DNA of 64,000 bases from Streptomyces soli (GTDB lineage: Bacteria > Actinomycetota > Actinomycetes > Streptomycetales > Streptomycetaceae), in NCBI RefSeq assembly GCF_003999195.1, contig NZ_RJVR01000338.1, forward strand, positions 1-64,000, written 5' to 3'. The notes below the pieces were generated by a model that worked only from the letters and a program-made list of their open reading frames with translations, was not told where the DNA came from and did no database searches. Below are positions 43,751-52,125 of this stretch, piece by piece. The position numbers and the translations under genes were made by a program. How positions within the stretch are numbered: position 1 is the stretch's first letter; the number at the start of each line of letters is the position of its first letter.

Positions 43751-44274
43751 ACTCCTCGGTTACCTGCCCACCGACGCTGACATCGAGGCGATGATGCACC
43801 ATTGGCGCTACGTCGGATATCTGATGGGTGCCGAGGCGCCGTGGTACCCGGAGACCGTGACGGATGCCTTCAAGGCCCAGGTGCTGATCTCGCTCGTCGA
43901 GGTGCCCAACCCGAGCAAGGACTCCCAGTCGCTCTGCTCGTCCTTCATGGACACCCTTCCTTCCCGCGCAGGACGCCCGCGGCCTGAGTCAGGTCTACGG
44001 CAAACTGCGGTACAAGGCGCAGCTCGGCCACGCCCGCTTCTACCTGGGCGAGGACAGCTACAGCCAGACGGCCCTGCCCGACCCCGGGCTGTGGCGCTAC
44101 GCCCCGCTCGCCCGTGTGATTCCCAACCTGACGCGCGAGACCCGGCGCAAGACCGTCCCCGGGGTGGCCGGGTGGATCGATCAGACCCACCGGCGCGCGC
44201 GTCACGACTTCCTCAACAAGAACCTCGAAGGCGGCGAAGCGAAGTTCAAGCCCGTCGACAAGCTGTCGCGCTGA
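43713..44274 (+). pseudogene. MpaB/Lcp-type oxygenase remnant, frameshifted
   Basis: Plus strand reads LKLLGYLPTDADIEAMMHHW and RYVGYLMGAEAPWYPE in one frame up to about 43955, then DARGLSQVYGKLRYKAQLGH, RYAPLARVIPNLTRETRRKT and HDFLNKNLEGGEAKF in another frame to a TGA at 44272. This matches the C-terminal half of the DUF2236 (MpaB/latex-clearing-protein-like) haem oxygenase family. The N-terminal half is absent: it abuts the amidohydrolase remnant near 43713. Non-functional. Confidence 0.7.
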
Positions 44275-44311
44275 CGCGGTCACCGAGGGCATAGCCGGCG
44301 CAGCTGCCCTG

Positions 44312-44354
44312 CCCGTCCGATCGCCCCCGGTCCCGACCGGGGCGACCGGACGGG
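44312..44354. terminator. Long hairpin downstream of acetylxylan esterase gene
   Basis: CCCGTCCGATCGCCCCCGGTC (44312-44332) and GACCGGGGCGACCGGACGGG (44335-44354) pair almost completely. It lies between the convergent oxygenase remnant and the esterase gene and is a likely bidirectional terminator. Confidence 0.7.
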
Positions 44355-44373
44355 ACCGGCATGCCGAATGGGC

Positions 44374-45351
44374 TCAGGCCGGGGCGAGTCCGCGCTCCCG
44401 CAGCCACAGCAGCTGTTCGTACGGCTGGGAGCCCCGGCCGCCGCCGTGGTCGCCGAACTGCCAGACGCGGATGTCCTTCTCGCCGGCGTAGCGGTTGTAC
44501 GCCGCGTAGACGGTGGACGGCGGGCAGATCGGATCCATCAGGCCGACGCTGAAGAGCGCGGGGGCGGTCGCCCGGGGGGCGAAGTGGACGCCGTCGAAGT
44601 AGTTCAACGTCGAGAAGACAAGGTCCGGGTCGATGCGCTTGTGGACGCTCAGATAGGTCGCGAGCTCCGGGTACGGTCCCGTGTCCGCGGAATCCGCACC
44701 GCGCCGGAAGTGGCACAGGAAAGGCACGTCGATCAACGCGGCCGCCACCGCGTCCTTGGCGAGGGACGCCACCGAGAGGGCCAGGCCGCCGCCCTGGCTG
44801 GCCCCGGCGACGACGACGCGGGCCGGGTCGACGGCGGGGTGCTCGCGCAGCACCTCCACGGCGCGTACGCAGTCGGTCATCAGGCGGCGGTAGTAGTAGT
44901 GCTCGGGATCCTCCACCCCGCGCGTCATGAAGCCGCCGACGTACTGCGGGCCGGGCATCGGATCCGGGTCGGGGGTGTCATGGCCCTGGCCACGGCTGTC
45001 GACGATGAGATGGGCGTAGCCGGCAGCGCTCCACAGCAGGTTCTCGTGGTAGAGGCCCCGGCCGCCGCTGTAACCGATGTAGCTGACCACGGCGGGCAAC
45101 GGCCCCGAGGCCCCGCGCGGCAACAGCAGCCAGGCCGCGACGGGCTGGCCGCCCCAGCCCGGGAACCGTACGTCGAAGACATCCACGGTGGTGAGCGGCG
45201 AGTCCTCGACGAGCCGGTACTCGGCCGGCCCGGCGGCCGCGTCGCGGGCGGTGGCCAGGGTCTTGGACCAGAAGCTGTCGAAGTCCTCGGGCTCGGCTAT
45301 CGCGGGCCGGTACGCGCGCAGATCGTCCAGCGGCATGTCGGTCAGCGCCAT
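44374..45351 (-). CDS. Acetylxylan esterase/cephalosporin-C deacetylase (CE7)
   Basis: A 325-residue alpha/beta-hydrolase of carbohydrate esterase family 7 that removes acetyl groups from short xylo-oligosaccharides. It begins MALTDMPLDDLRAYRPAIAE. The nucleophile serine is in VVVAGASQGGGLALSVA; the oxyanion region is SRGQGHDTPD; the acid and histidine are in GLMDPICPPSTVYAAY and FGDHGGG. No signal peptide, so the enzyme is intracellular, working on imported sugars. Immediately upstream on the same strand is a LacI regulator gene (112-bp gap), so regulation with it is likely. Confidence 0.9.
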   Translation of the reverse strand: MALTDMPLDDLRAYRPAIAEPEDFDSFWSKTLATARDAAAGPAEYRLVEDSPLTTVDVFDVRFPGWGGQPVAAWLLLPRGASGPLPAVVSYIGYSGGRGLYHENLLWSAAGYAHLIVDSRGQGHDTPDPDPMPGPQYVGGFMTRGVEDPEHYYYRRLMTDCVRAVEVLREHPAVDPARVVVAGASQGGGLALSVASLAKDAVAAALIDVPFLCHFRRGADSADTGPYPELATYLSVHKRIDPDLVFSTLNYFDGVHFAPRATAPALFSVGLMDPICPPSTVYAAYNRYAGEKDIRVWQFGDHGGGRGSQPYEQLLWLRERGLAPA

Positions 45352-45463
45352 GCGGTATCCCTTCTCGGTCCTTCTCGATCACAACGCATCGAATCGTCAC
45401 ACCCGTCCGATGTCAATGTTTGTCCTGCTGCCGTGCCCTACCCCGGCCGGTGGGGCACACCCC

Positions 45464-46486
45464 TCAGGCCGCGGGCGCGATCTCGCCGGAGCCGCGTGCG
45501 ATGAGCCGACAGGGCAGCTCGACGCGGCTTGGGGGCCCGGCCGAGCCGTCGAGGCGCCGGAAGAGCAGGCGGGCGGCCGTACGGCCGAGTTCGCCGGGAT
45601 CCTGGGCGACGACGGTGATCGCGGGGCGCAGCAGATCCGCCAGTTCGAAGTCGTCGAAGCCGACCAGTGCGACGGGGTGCGCGGGCCGGTTGGCGAGGAC
45701 GCGTACCGCGGTCACCGTGATCCGGTTGTTGCCAGCGAAGAGCGCGGTCACCGGCTCCGGCCCCGACAGCATGCGCTCGAGCTCCGCCCGTACGTGCTCG
45801 GGCGTGGTCGGCCCGGACGAGATCCAGCCGTCGTGCACCGGCAGACCCGCGGCCGCCATCGCCTCGCGGTAGCCGCGCAGCCGCTGCGCGGCGGTGTGGA
45901 TGTGGGGCTGGTCGGCGATGAAGCCGATGCGGCGGTGGCCGTGGGCGATGAGGTGCGCGACGCCGTCCCGCGTACCGCCCGCGTTGTCGCTGAGGACGAC
46001 GTCCGCGTCGATCCCGCCGGCGGGGCGGTCCACGAAGACGGTGGCGACGCCGGCCGCGATCTCGGGCTCGAGGTAGCGGTGGTCGTCGCTGGCGGGGACG
46101 ATCACCAGGCCGTCGACGCGCCGGGCGCAGAAGGCCAGCGTCAGCTCCTGCTCGCGTTCGGCGTTCTCCGCGCTTGAGCCGGTGAACAGCAGGGTCGAGT
46201 GGGCGCGGGCGAGGTCCTCGACGGCCCGGCTGAGGGGGGCGTAGAAGGGGTCGGCCAGGTCCTCGAGGACGAGCCCGATGCTGGCCGTACGGCCTTTGCG
46301 GAGCAGCCGCGCGCTGTCGTTGCGGCGGAAGCCGAGCGCGTCGATCGCGGCCTGGACTCGGGCGATGGTGTCGTCGGTGACGCCGGGTTCCTCGTTGACG
46401 ACGCGCGATACGGTCTTGAGGCCGACCCCGGCCCGGGCCGCGACGTCCTTCATGGTGGGGCGGGCAGTCCGCGCGATATCGGTCAC
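45464..46486 (-). CDS. LacI family transcriptional regulator
   Basis: A 340-residue LacI/GalR repressor. The helix-turn-helix (residues 10-32) is TMKDVAARAGVGLKTVSRVV, followed by the hinge helix with SARLLRKGRT, and a periplasmic-binding-protein-like ligand domain (ASIGLVLEDLADPFYAPLSR, VALVGFDDFELADLL). Such proteins bind sugars and control uptake or use of carbohydrates. Its operator is probably the 12-bp palindrome 20 bp upstream of its start, shared with the divergent ROK kinase. It also lies next to the acetylxylan esterase. Confidence 0.92.
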   Translation of the reverse strand: MTDIARTARPTMKDVAARAGVGLKTVSRVVNEEPGVTDDTIARVQAAIDALGFRRNDSARLLRKGRTASIGLVLEDLADPFYAPLSRAVEDLARAHSTLLFTGSSAENAEREQELTLAFCARRVDGLVIVPASDDHRYLEPEIAAGVATVFVDRPAGGIDADVVLSDNAGGTRDGVAHLIAHGHRRIGFIADQPHIHTAAQRLRGYREAMAAAGLPVHDGWISSGPTTPEHVRAELERMLSGPEPVTALFAGNNRITVTAVRVLANRPAHPVALVGFDDFELADLLRPAITVVAQDPGELGRTAARLLFRRLDGSAGPPSRVELPCRLIARGSGEIAPAA

Positions 46487-46505
46487 GGGCGGATCCTAGG
46501 GGCTG

Positions 46506-46517
46506 GACAACGTTGTC
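46506..46517. promoter_or_regulatory. LacI-type operator GACAACGTTGTC
   Basis: A perfect 12-bp palindrome centred on CG, the usual LacI-family geometry (TTGACAACGTTGTC-like). It is located between the LacI gene (start at 46486) and the ROK kinase (46540), so the LacI protein likely represses both. Confidence 0.75.
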
Positions 46518-46539
46518 AACAAAGGGTGAGACTACCGCC

Positions 46540-47550
46540 ATGCGCACCGAATCCACGGCCGAGACGCCTGCCGCGTCCCGGCCGTCCGCCGAGCCCGGAC
46601 CCCTTATCGCCGCCCTGGACATCGGCGGCACGAAGATCGCCGGTGCGCTGGTGGACCCCGGCGGCAGGCTGCTCGTTCGGGCCCTGCGGCCGACCCCGGC
46701 CCGGGAGGACGGGGCGACCGTGATGCGGGCCGTCGGCGAGGTGGTCGCCGAACTGCGCGCCGACCCGCGGTGGGCGGCGGTCGTGGCGGTCGGCATCGGG
46801 AGCGCCGGCCCGGTGGACGCGTCCGTGGGCACCGTCAGCCCGGTGAACGTACCCGGGTGGCGCGGCTACCCGCTGGTCGGCGGGGTGACGGAGGCGGCCG
46901 GGGCGCTCCCGGTCGTCCTCACCGGCGACGGAGTGGCCATCGCCGCTGCCGAGCACTGGCTCGGCGCCGCGCGCGGCTACGACAACGCCCTGTGCATGGT
47001 CGTCTCGACCGGAGTCGGCGGCGGCCTGGTGCTCGGCGGGACCGTGCACCCCGGGCCGACAGGCAACGCGGGCCACATCGGCCACATCAGTGTGGACCTC
47101 GACGGCGACCTGTGCCCCTGCGGTTCGCGCGGCTGCGTGGAGCGGCTGGCCAGCGGGCCCAACATCGCCCGCCGCGCGCTGGATTCAGGCTGGCTGCCCG
47201 CCCCGGGCGCGGAGCCGACCGCCGCCGCCGTGGCCGACTCGGCCAGGGCCGGCGACCCGCTGGCCCTCGCGTCCTTCGACCGCGCCGCCCAGGCCCTCGC
47301 CGCCGGGATCGCCGCGACGGCGACCTTGGTGGAGCTCGGCGTGGTCGTGATCGGCGGCGGCGTGGCCGCCGGGGCGGGCCCGCTGCTCTTGGGCCCGCTG
47401 CGCGCCCACCTCGCCCGTTACGCGACGCTGTCCTTCGCCTCCGGCCTCAAGGTCGTACCGGCCGAACTCGGCACGGACGCGGGCCTGGTCGGGGCGGCCG
47501 CCGCGGCGGCGCAGGCGCTGCGGCTGGCCGCGTTCACTCCTGGGGGCTGA
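46540..47550 (+). CDS. ROK family sugar kinase
   Basis: A 336-residue glucokinase-like ROK kinase that phosphorylates a hexose using ATP. The phosphate 1 motif is AALDIGGTKIAGALVDPGG and the catalytic Asp is in VVLTGDGVAIAAAEHWLGAA. The zinc motif CPCGSRGCVERLASG is intact, so a kinase, not a regulator, is likely; there is no HTH. ATG 46540 has AAAGGGTGAG upstream. It is divergent from a LacI regulator with a shared palindrome. The last 17 bp overlap the convergent SnoaL-like gene. Confidence 0.9.
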   Translation: MRTESTAETPAASRPSAEPGPLIAALDIGGTKIAGALVDPGGRLLVRALRPTPAREDGATVMRAVGEVVAELRADPRWAAVVAVGIGSAGPVDASVGTVSPVNVPGWRGYPLVGGVTEAAGALPVVLTGDGVAIAAAEHWLGAARGYDNALCMVVSTGVGGGLVLGGTVHPGPTGNAGHIGHISVDLDGDLCPCGSRGCVERLASGPNIARRALDSGWLPAPGAEPTAAAVADSARAGDPLALASFDRAAQALAAGIAATATLVELGVVVIGGGVAAGAGPLLLGPLRAHLARYATLSFASGLKVVPAELGTDAGLVGAAAAAAQALRLAAFTPGG

Positions 47551-47974
47551 GCGCCGCCACCAGCTCGGGCAGTTGGCCGGTGGCCGCCGCCATCGCGAAG
47601 TGGTCGTGGTAGTCGCGCGATTCGACGATCAGCCCGTCGCGGACCCGGACCACCTGCACGTTGGAGACGCGGAAGGTCCGCCCGGTCGCGATGACCTGGC
47701 CCTCGTAGTCGAACTCGGCGATCACCACCTCCGGGTCGGTGGTCTCGTGAACGACCCTGTCGCCGACGACCTGGAGGGCGAAGAAGCCTTCGGCCGCCGC
47801 GAAGTGCTTGCGGATCGTCTCGTGCCCCTCGACGTGTTCGGGCTCCGGCTTGGCGAGCGGGATGTCGACGACGACGTCCTCGGCGTACAGCTCGTAGAGC
47901 TCTGCCCAACGGCCTTCGGAGATGCGCTGGTGGAGCTGGTCGAGGACCTCGCGGGGTGAAGGGGTTGCGGGCAT
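47534..47974 (-). CDS. SnoaL-like (NTF2-fold) protein
   Basis: A 146-residue alpha+beta barrel protein of the NTF2/SnoaL superfamily (VLDQLHQRISEGRWAELYEL, YAEDVVVDIPLAK, HETIRKHFAAAEGFFALQVV, VVRVRDGLIVESRDYHDHFA). Members are small hydrolases, isomerases or ligand binders; no catalytic residues can be assigned. It is divergent from a TetR regulator, with a perfect palindrome between them, so a drug or metabolite-responsive unit is likely. Confidence 0.82.
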   Translation of the reverse strand: MPATPSPREVLDQLHQRISEGRWAELYELYAEDVVVDIPLAKPEPEHVEGHETIRKHFAAAEGFFALQVVGDRVVHETTDPEVVIAEFDYEGQVIATGRTFRVSNVQVVRVRDGLIVESRDYHDHFAMAAATGQLPELVAALSPQE

Positions 47975-48002
47975 GCTGGCCTCCGGGGTCCGGGATAGAA
48001 TT

Positions 48003-48016
48003 GGAGTCATGACTCC
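48003..48016. promoter_or_regulatory. 14-bp palindrome, TetR operator candidate
   Basis: GGAGTCATGACTCC (48003-48016) is a perfect inverted repeat, extended by outer TAG (47996) and CTA (48021). It lies between the divergent SnoaL-like and TetR starts. TetR dimers bind palindromes of this size. Confidence 0.7.
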
Positions 48017-48061
48017 GGTAACTAGATTCGGACTGACCACTCCGTTTGTCAAGGGTGACCG

Positions 48062-48631
48062 ATGACCGACACCAAGCCGCTGCGCGCCGACGCCGCCCGC
48101 AACCGCGCCCGCATCCTCGACGTCGCCGACGCGGTCTTCGCCGAGCGCGGCACCTCCGCCTCGACCGAGGAGATCGCCAAGGCGGCGGGCGTCGGCATCG
48201 GCACCGTGTTCCGGCACTTCCCGACCAAGGAAGCGCTCCTGGAAGCGGTGTTCACCGCGCACCTGCGGCGCCTCGCGGAGCAGGCCGAGGCGTTGTCGGA
48301 GGCCAAGGACCCCGGTGAGGCCTTCTTCGGCTTCTTCGCCCTGATCGTCGAGCAGTCCGGCGCGAAACGTGCCTTCGCGAACGCCCTCACCGACGCCGGA
48401 GTCGACGTGGGCCGCGCCCACGCGGAGGGCGCAGCCGGGCTGGGGGAGGCGCTGGCGCTGCTGCTGCGACGGGCCCAGGAGGCGGGCGCCGTACGGGACG
48501 ACATCGGGCTGCCCGAGCTGATGGCGGTGCTCATCGGCGCCTCGCTCGGGGCGGAGCAGGCGGGCGCGGACCCGCTGGTGCGGGCCCGCGCCCTGGGGGT
48601 GGTGATGGACGGCCTCAGGCCGCGCAGGTGA
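48062..48631 (+). CDS. TetR family transcriptional regulator
   Basis: A 189-residue TetR repressor. The HTH is in the first 50 residues (RNRARILDVADAVFAERGTS, ASTEEIAKAAGVGIGTVFRH and FPTKEALLEAVFTAHLRRL). The C-terminal ligand pocket is variable. It is divergent from the SnoaL-like gene and overlaps the 3' end of the alpha-galactosidase gene on the other strand by 17 bp. The palindrome between is its probable operator. Confidence 0.9.
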   Translation: MTDTKPLRADAARNRARILDVADAVFAERGTSASTEEIAKAAGVGIGTVFRHFPTKEALLEAVFTAHLRRLAEQAEALSEAKDPGEAFFGFFALIVEQSGAKRAFANALTDAGVDVGRAHAEGAAGLGEALALLLRRAQEAGAVRDDIGLPELMAVLIGASLGAEQAGADPLVRARALGVVMDGLRPRR

Positions 48632-50681
48632 TCTTGGCGTCCGCCCAGTCCGCGTGGTCGCTGTCGCCGCCGTCGCCGCCGTCGGTGACGACGAGCCGAA
48701 AGGTCTTGGCCCTGGTCAGGTCGGCGGTCAGGGCCTGCGCCGGTTCGGCGTTGGTGAGCACGCCGGTCGAGGCGACCAGCGCGTCGTCGGCCCAGACCTG
48801 GAAGGCGACGGTGCCGTTGGCGCCCTTCTCGTCGTCCACGCCGACCTGCGCGGAGAAGGTGTCGCAGCGGGCCCCGGCGTAGTACTCGATCGTGCTGAGC
48901 GCGTGCGCCCCGAGGCCCTTGGCGTAGACCGTGCCGCCGATGGTGATCGGGTGGCCGTCGCCTGCCGCGCTCTCGCCGACGCTGGTGTCCTTCTCGACCG
49001 GCCCCCATCCGTTCGTCGCACTCATCCAGGTCAGGTCGCTGACGTACGAGGTGCCGTCAGGAGGCGGTACGACCACGTAGGCGATGGTGGCGAGTTCGGA
49101 CCGCGCCGCGTCTCCGGTGGGTGATCGGTAGGCGGCGGTGAGGGTGAGGTCGTATGCGCCGCTCGCGGTGCCGGCCGGTGCGGTGACGGTCCAGGAGGTG
49201 GTCAGCTTTCTGCCGGTGGACAGGGCGGCGGTTCTCGTGGGCGAGGTGGCCTTGACCCGCCAGCCCTGAGGGCCGCCGAGGGCGACGCTGCCGGAGATCG
49301 CCGGGGTGCGGCCCAGGTTGGTGACCGTCGTCGTCAGGGGCACCGGAGTCCCAGCCTCGACCAGGGGCGCCTCGCTGACACCGGCCTCGACGGCCGGCGG
49401 GTAGGAGGCCCAGTGGCGGTCGGCCGAGACCCGGTAGAGCACGGTGCCGTGGGCCGGGACGGTCGCGGAGACGGCGCCAGCGGTGTTGTAGTTCTTGTGT
49501 TGCCACAGGTCGCGGAGCTTGTACGCGGACCTGCCGGGCAGCCCGACGGCCGACGCGGTGGTCGCGATGTGCTGCGGCCGGCCGGTCTCGTTGAAGAGCA
49601 CGACGGCACGGCTGCCGTCGGCCAGCTCCTTGCTGATCACCCAGCGGCCGTCCACGGACGACACGACTGTGCCCTGCTTGCCGAGGCTGTCCTGGTCGAC
49701 CGCGATGACGTCGCGGTTGCCGATGATGTCGTACGTCGCCTGGGTGGCGCTGCGCAGGTCGGAGCCGATGAGCAGCGGGGCCGCCATGATCGACCAGAGG
49801 CTGAAGTGGCTGCGGTATTCGGTGTCCGTCATGCCGCCGTTGCCGACCTCCAGCATGTCGGGGTCGTTCCAGTGGCCGGGGCCGGCGTAGGGGGCCAGCG
49901 GGGCGTTCTGCTTGAAGATCGACAGCATGCTCGACCAGTTGTCGCTGATGTCACCGGTGGTGCGCCACAGGTTGCCGACGTCGGATGCCCAGGTCCACGG
50001 GGAGTTCGAGCCCCATTCGCAGATGCTGTAGACGATGGGGCGGCCCGTGCTTTTGGAGGCGGCGGCGAGGGCGTCGCGCATGGTGGTGTAGCGCTGAACC
50101 GCGTCCACGCCCTGGTTGTTGCAGTTGTCGTACTTGAGGTAGTCGACTCCCCAGTCCGCGAATTGCTGGGCGTCGCTGTACTCGTGCCCGAGGGCACCGG
50201 GGAAGCCTGCGTCGTTGCAGGTCTTGGTGCCGGCGCTGGTGTAGATACCCAGCTTGAGACCCTTGGCGTGGACGTAGGCGGCAACGGCCTTGATGCCGTG
50301 GGGGAATCGCACGGGGTCGGGGACCAGCTTGCCGTCGCTGTCGCGCTGCGGCAGGGCCCAGCAGTCGTCGAGGTTGACGTACTGGTAGCCGGCGGCCTTG
50401 AGACCCTTGTTGACGAAGATGTCGGCGATGCCCTCGACCATCGTCTCGTTGAACTCGGCCCGGCAGTTGGTCGAGTTCCAGTTGTTGAAGCCCATCGGCG
50501 GAGTGAGCGCGAGCCCGTTGGCGAGCTGGGGGGTCGCGTCATCGGATGTGCCGGTGGTCGTGGCGGCCGCGGCGGTCACGGGGACCGCGAGGGCCGTCGC
50601 GCAGAGCAGTGCGGCGGCCAGGATTCCGGTGACTCTTCGAGCGGCGCTTGGACTTGAGATGCGGTTATGCAGATCGCGCAT
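48615..50681 (-). CDS. Secreted GH27 alpha-galactosidase with C-terminal NPCBM domain
   Basis: A secreted enzyme that removes terminal alpha-galactose. Residues 1-35 or so form an export signal (RRVTGILAAALLCATALAVP, cleavage near VTAAAA). The GH27 TIM barrel (about 50-340) has TPPMGFNNWNSTNC at the start and YLKYDNCN with the nucleophile Asp; the acid/base is likely in LWRTTGDISDN. After a beta-sandwich and NEW3-like segment, the C-terminal NPCBM module (about 550-685; MSATNGWGPVEKDTSVGE, KGLGAHALSTIEYYA) binds sugars. ATG 50681 is used; ATG 50723 is also possible. Confidence 0.92.
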   Translation of the reverse strand: MRDLHNRISSPSAARRVTGILAAALLCATALAVPVTAAAATTTGTSDDATPQLANGLALTPPMGFNNWNSTNCRAEFNETMVEGIADIFVNKGLKAAGYQYVNLDDCWALPQRDSDGKLVPDPVRFPHGIKAVAAYVHAKGLKLGIYTSAGTKTCNDAGFPGALGHEYSDAQQFADWGVDYLKYDNCNNQGVDAVQRYTTMRDALAAASKSTGRPIVYSICEWGSNSPWTWASDVGNLWRTTGDISDNWSSMLSIFKQNAPLAPYAGPGHWNDPDMLEVGNGGMTDTEYRSHFSLWSIMAAPLLIGSDLRSATQATYDIIGNRDVIAVDQDSLGKQGTVVSSVDGRWVISKELADGSRAVVLFNETGRPQHIATTASAVGLPGRSAYKLRDLWQHKNYNTAGAVSATVPAHGTVLYRVSADRHWASYPPAVEAGVSEAPLVEAGTPVPLTTTVTNLGRTPAISGSVALGGPQGWRVKATSPTRTAALSTGRKLTTSWTVTAPAGTASGAYDLTLTAAYRSPTGDAARSELATIAYVVVPPPDGTSYVSDLTWMSATNGWGPVEKDTSVGESAAGDGHPITIGGTVYAKGLGAHALSTIEYYAGARCDTFSAQVGVDDEKGANGTVAFQVWADDALVASTGVLTNAEPAQALTADLTRAKTFRLVVTDGGDGGDSDHADWADAKITCAA

Positions 50682-50837
50682 GGGTTCCGGTGCCTCCGTC
50701 CTCGCAGGATTACGGAACGTCATGTCCCTGTCATACGTACGATCGCTTACGGTAGATGCTGTTGGAGGTTGTTGGAAGAGGTCGGTGGCAACTGTTCGAT
50801 ATCCCGCAGAACCCTTGACAACCTGCCCTGTTGAGGC

Positions 50838-50852
50838 TGAGAGCGCTTTGTT
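50838..50852. promoter_or_regulatory. Weak LacI-type AGCGCT site upstream of alpha-galactosidase
   Basis: GAGAGCGCTTT around 50839-50849 is a partial palindrome with an AGCGCT core, similar to sites bound by sugar-responsive LacI repressors in Streptomyces. It is about 160 bp upstream of the gene's start on the minus strand. Weak evidence. Confidence 0.35.
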
Positions 50853-50888
50853 CGCGTTCGATTGTGTGTAGTTGGCTGTGACGGGGGT

Positions 50889-50909
50889 TGACCCCCTGCT
50901 GACCCCCTG
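50889..50909 (+). repeat. Tandem 11-bp repeat TGACCCCCTG(C)
   Basis: TGACCCCCTG occurs at 50889-50898 and 50900-50909, one helical turn apart, in the gap between the alpha-galactosidase and the kinase-NUDIX gene. Could be a binding site for a direct-repeat regulator; no known motif fits. Confidence 0.4.
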
Positions 50910-50979
50910 AAAGGGCCGTCGCGTTTGCCGCAGGCGATGATCCGGGCAATTCGTAGGGGGCTACGGAAGAGGGGGCACC

Positions 50980-52017
50980 GTGATCGTCTGGCTCAACGGC
51001 ACCTTCGGCGCGGGCAAGACCAGCGCGGCACGCGAACTGCTAGATCTGCTACCGGGCAGCCTGCTCTACGAGCCGGAACTCATCGGCAGCGGGCTGCGGT
51101 TGCTGCTACCGGAGAAGCGGCTCGGGGAGGTCTCGGACTACCAGGACCTGCCGTCCTGGCGGCGGCTCGTCGTCGACACGGCCGCAGCTCTGCTGAGCGA
51201 GGTCGGCGGCCCGCTCATCGTGCCGATGACGCTGCTGCGGCAGGACTACCGCGATGAGATCTTCGGCGGCCTCTCCTCCCGGCGGATACCGGTGCGGCAT
51301 GTGCTGCTGCACGCTGAGGAAACGATCCTGCGCGACCGAATCGCCCAGCGCGGGGACTTCCCCGGCGACCCCGAGGCCAGCGCCTCCGTACGTAGCTGGT
51401 GTCTGGGCCACCTCGCCGCCTACACGGAGGCGCTGCCCTGGATCACCGCCGACGCGCACGTCATCGACACGGGCGCGCTCGACTCGCGGCAGACCGCAGA
51501 ACGGATCGCCGAGGCGGTCCGGGCGGGGGAGGGGGCCTGCGACATCGTGCAGACCCCCGAGCCGACCGCCGAGACGCTGGCGGCCGGAGTGCTGCTCTTC
51601 GACGAGCACGACCGGGTGCTGCTCGTCGACCCGACCTACAAGCCCGGCTGGGAGTTCCCCGGCGGTGTCGTCGAGCGCGGGGAGCCCCCGGCGCGGGCCG
51701 GCATGCGTGAGGTCGCCGAGGAGCTCGGCCTCGAACTCCCCACCGTCCCCCGGCTCCTGGTCGTCGACTGGGAATCGCCCAACCCGCCCGGCTACGGCGG
51801 CCTCCGCCTGCTCTTCGACGGCGGCCGCCTGCGCGCCGCCGACGCCGAACGCCTCCTGCTGCCCGGCGCCGAGCTGCGCGGCTGGCGCTTCGCCACCGAG
51901 GACGAGGCCGCCTCGATGCTCCCCCCGGTACGGCTCTCCCGCCTCCGCTGGGCCCTGCGCGCCCGCGAGCGCGCCACCGTCCTCAACCTCGAAGCCGGCG
52001 TCCCGGTCGGCGGCTAG
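50980..52017 (+). CDS. P-loop kinase-NUDIX hydrolase fusion protein
   Basis: A 345-residue two-domain protein. The N-terminal part (1-185) is a P-loop kinase-like domain with Walker A GTFGAGKTS (7-15) and RIAQRGDFPGD, like small AAA_33 or shikimate-kinase-type proteins. The C-terminal NUDIX hydrolase (about 198-330) has the NUDIX box GGVVERGEPPARAGMREVAE and ELGL (residues 228-251), so it hydrolyses a nucleoside diphosphate-linked substrate. The fusion suggests phosphorylation and hydrolysis of one nucleotide pathway, but no substrate is known. Start: GTG 50980. Confidence 0.82.
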   Translation: MIVWLNGTFGAGKTSAARELLDLLPGSLLYEPELIGSGLRLLLPEKRLGEVSDYQDLPSWRRLVVDTAAALLSEVGGPLIVPMTLLRQDYRDEIFGGLSSRRIPVRHVLLHAEETILRDRIAQRGDFPGDPEASASVRSWCLGHLAAYTEALPWITADAHVIDTGALDSRQTAERIAEAVRAGEGACDIVQTPEPTAETLAAGVLLFDEHDRVLLVDPTYKPGWEFPGGVVERGEPPARAGMREVAEELGLELPTVPRLLVVDWESPNPPGYGGLRLLFDGGRLRAADAERLLLPGAELRGWRFATEDEAASMLPPVRLSRLRWALRARERATVLNLEAGVPVGG

Positions 52018-52125
52018 GGCGACGCGCCCGTCCGGGGCGCCATGTGCTGGACCGTGGACCGACCCCTGGACGTCTTTCGGCGTGGATCTGGCTCCCCGGA
52101 TCGCCGACCTCGATCGGAGGGAGGG

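Noticed and set aside
50731-50949. Minus-strand ORF of 72 codons near the alpha-galactosidase promoter
   Set aside because: It overlaps the promoter region and the repeat at 50889-50909, and has no recognisable motif.
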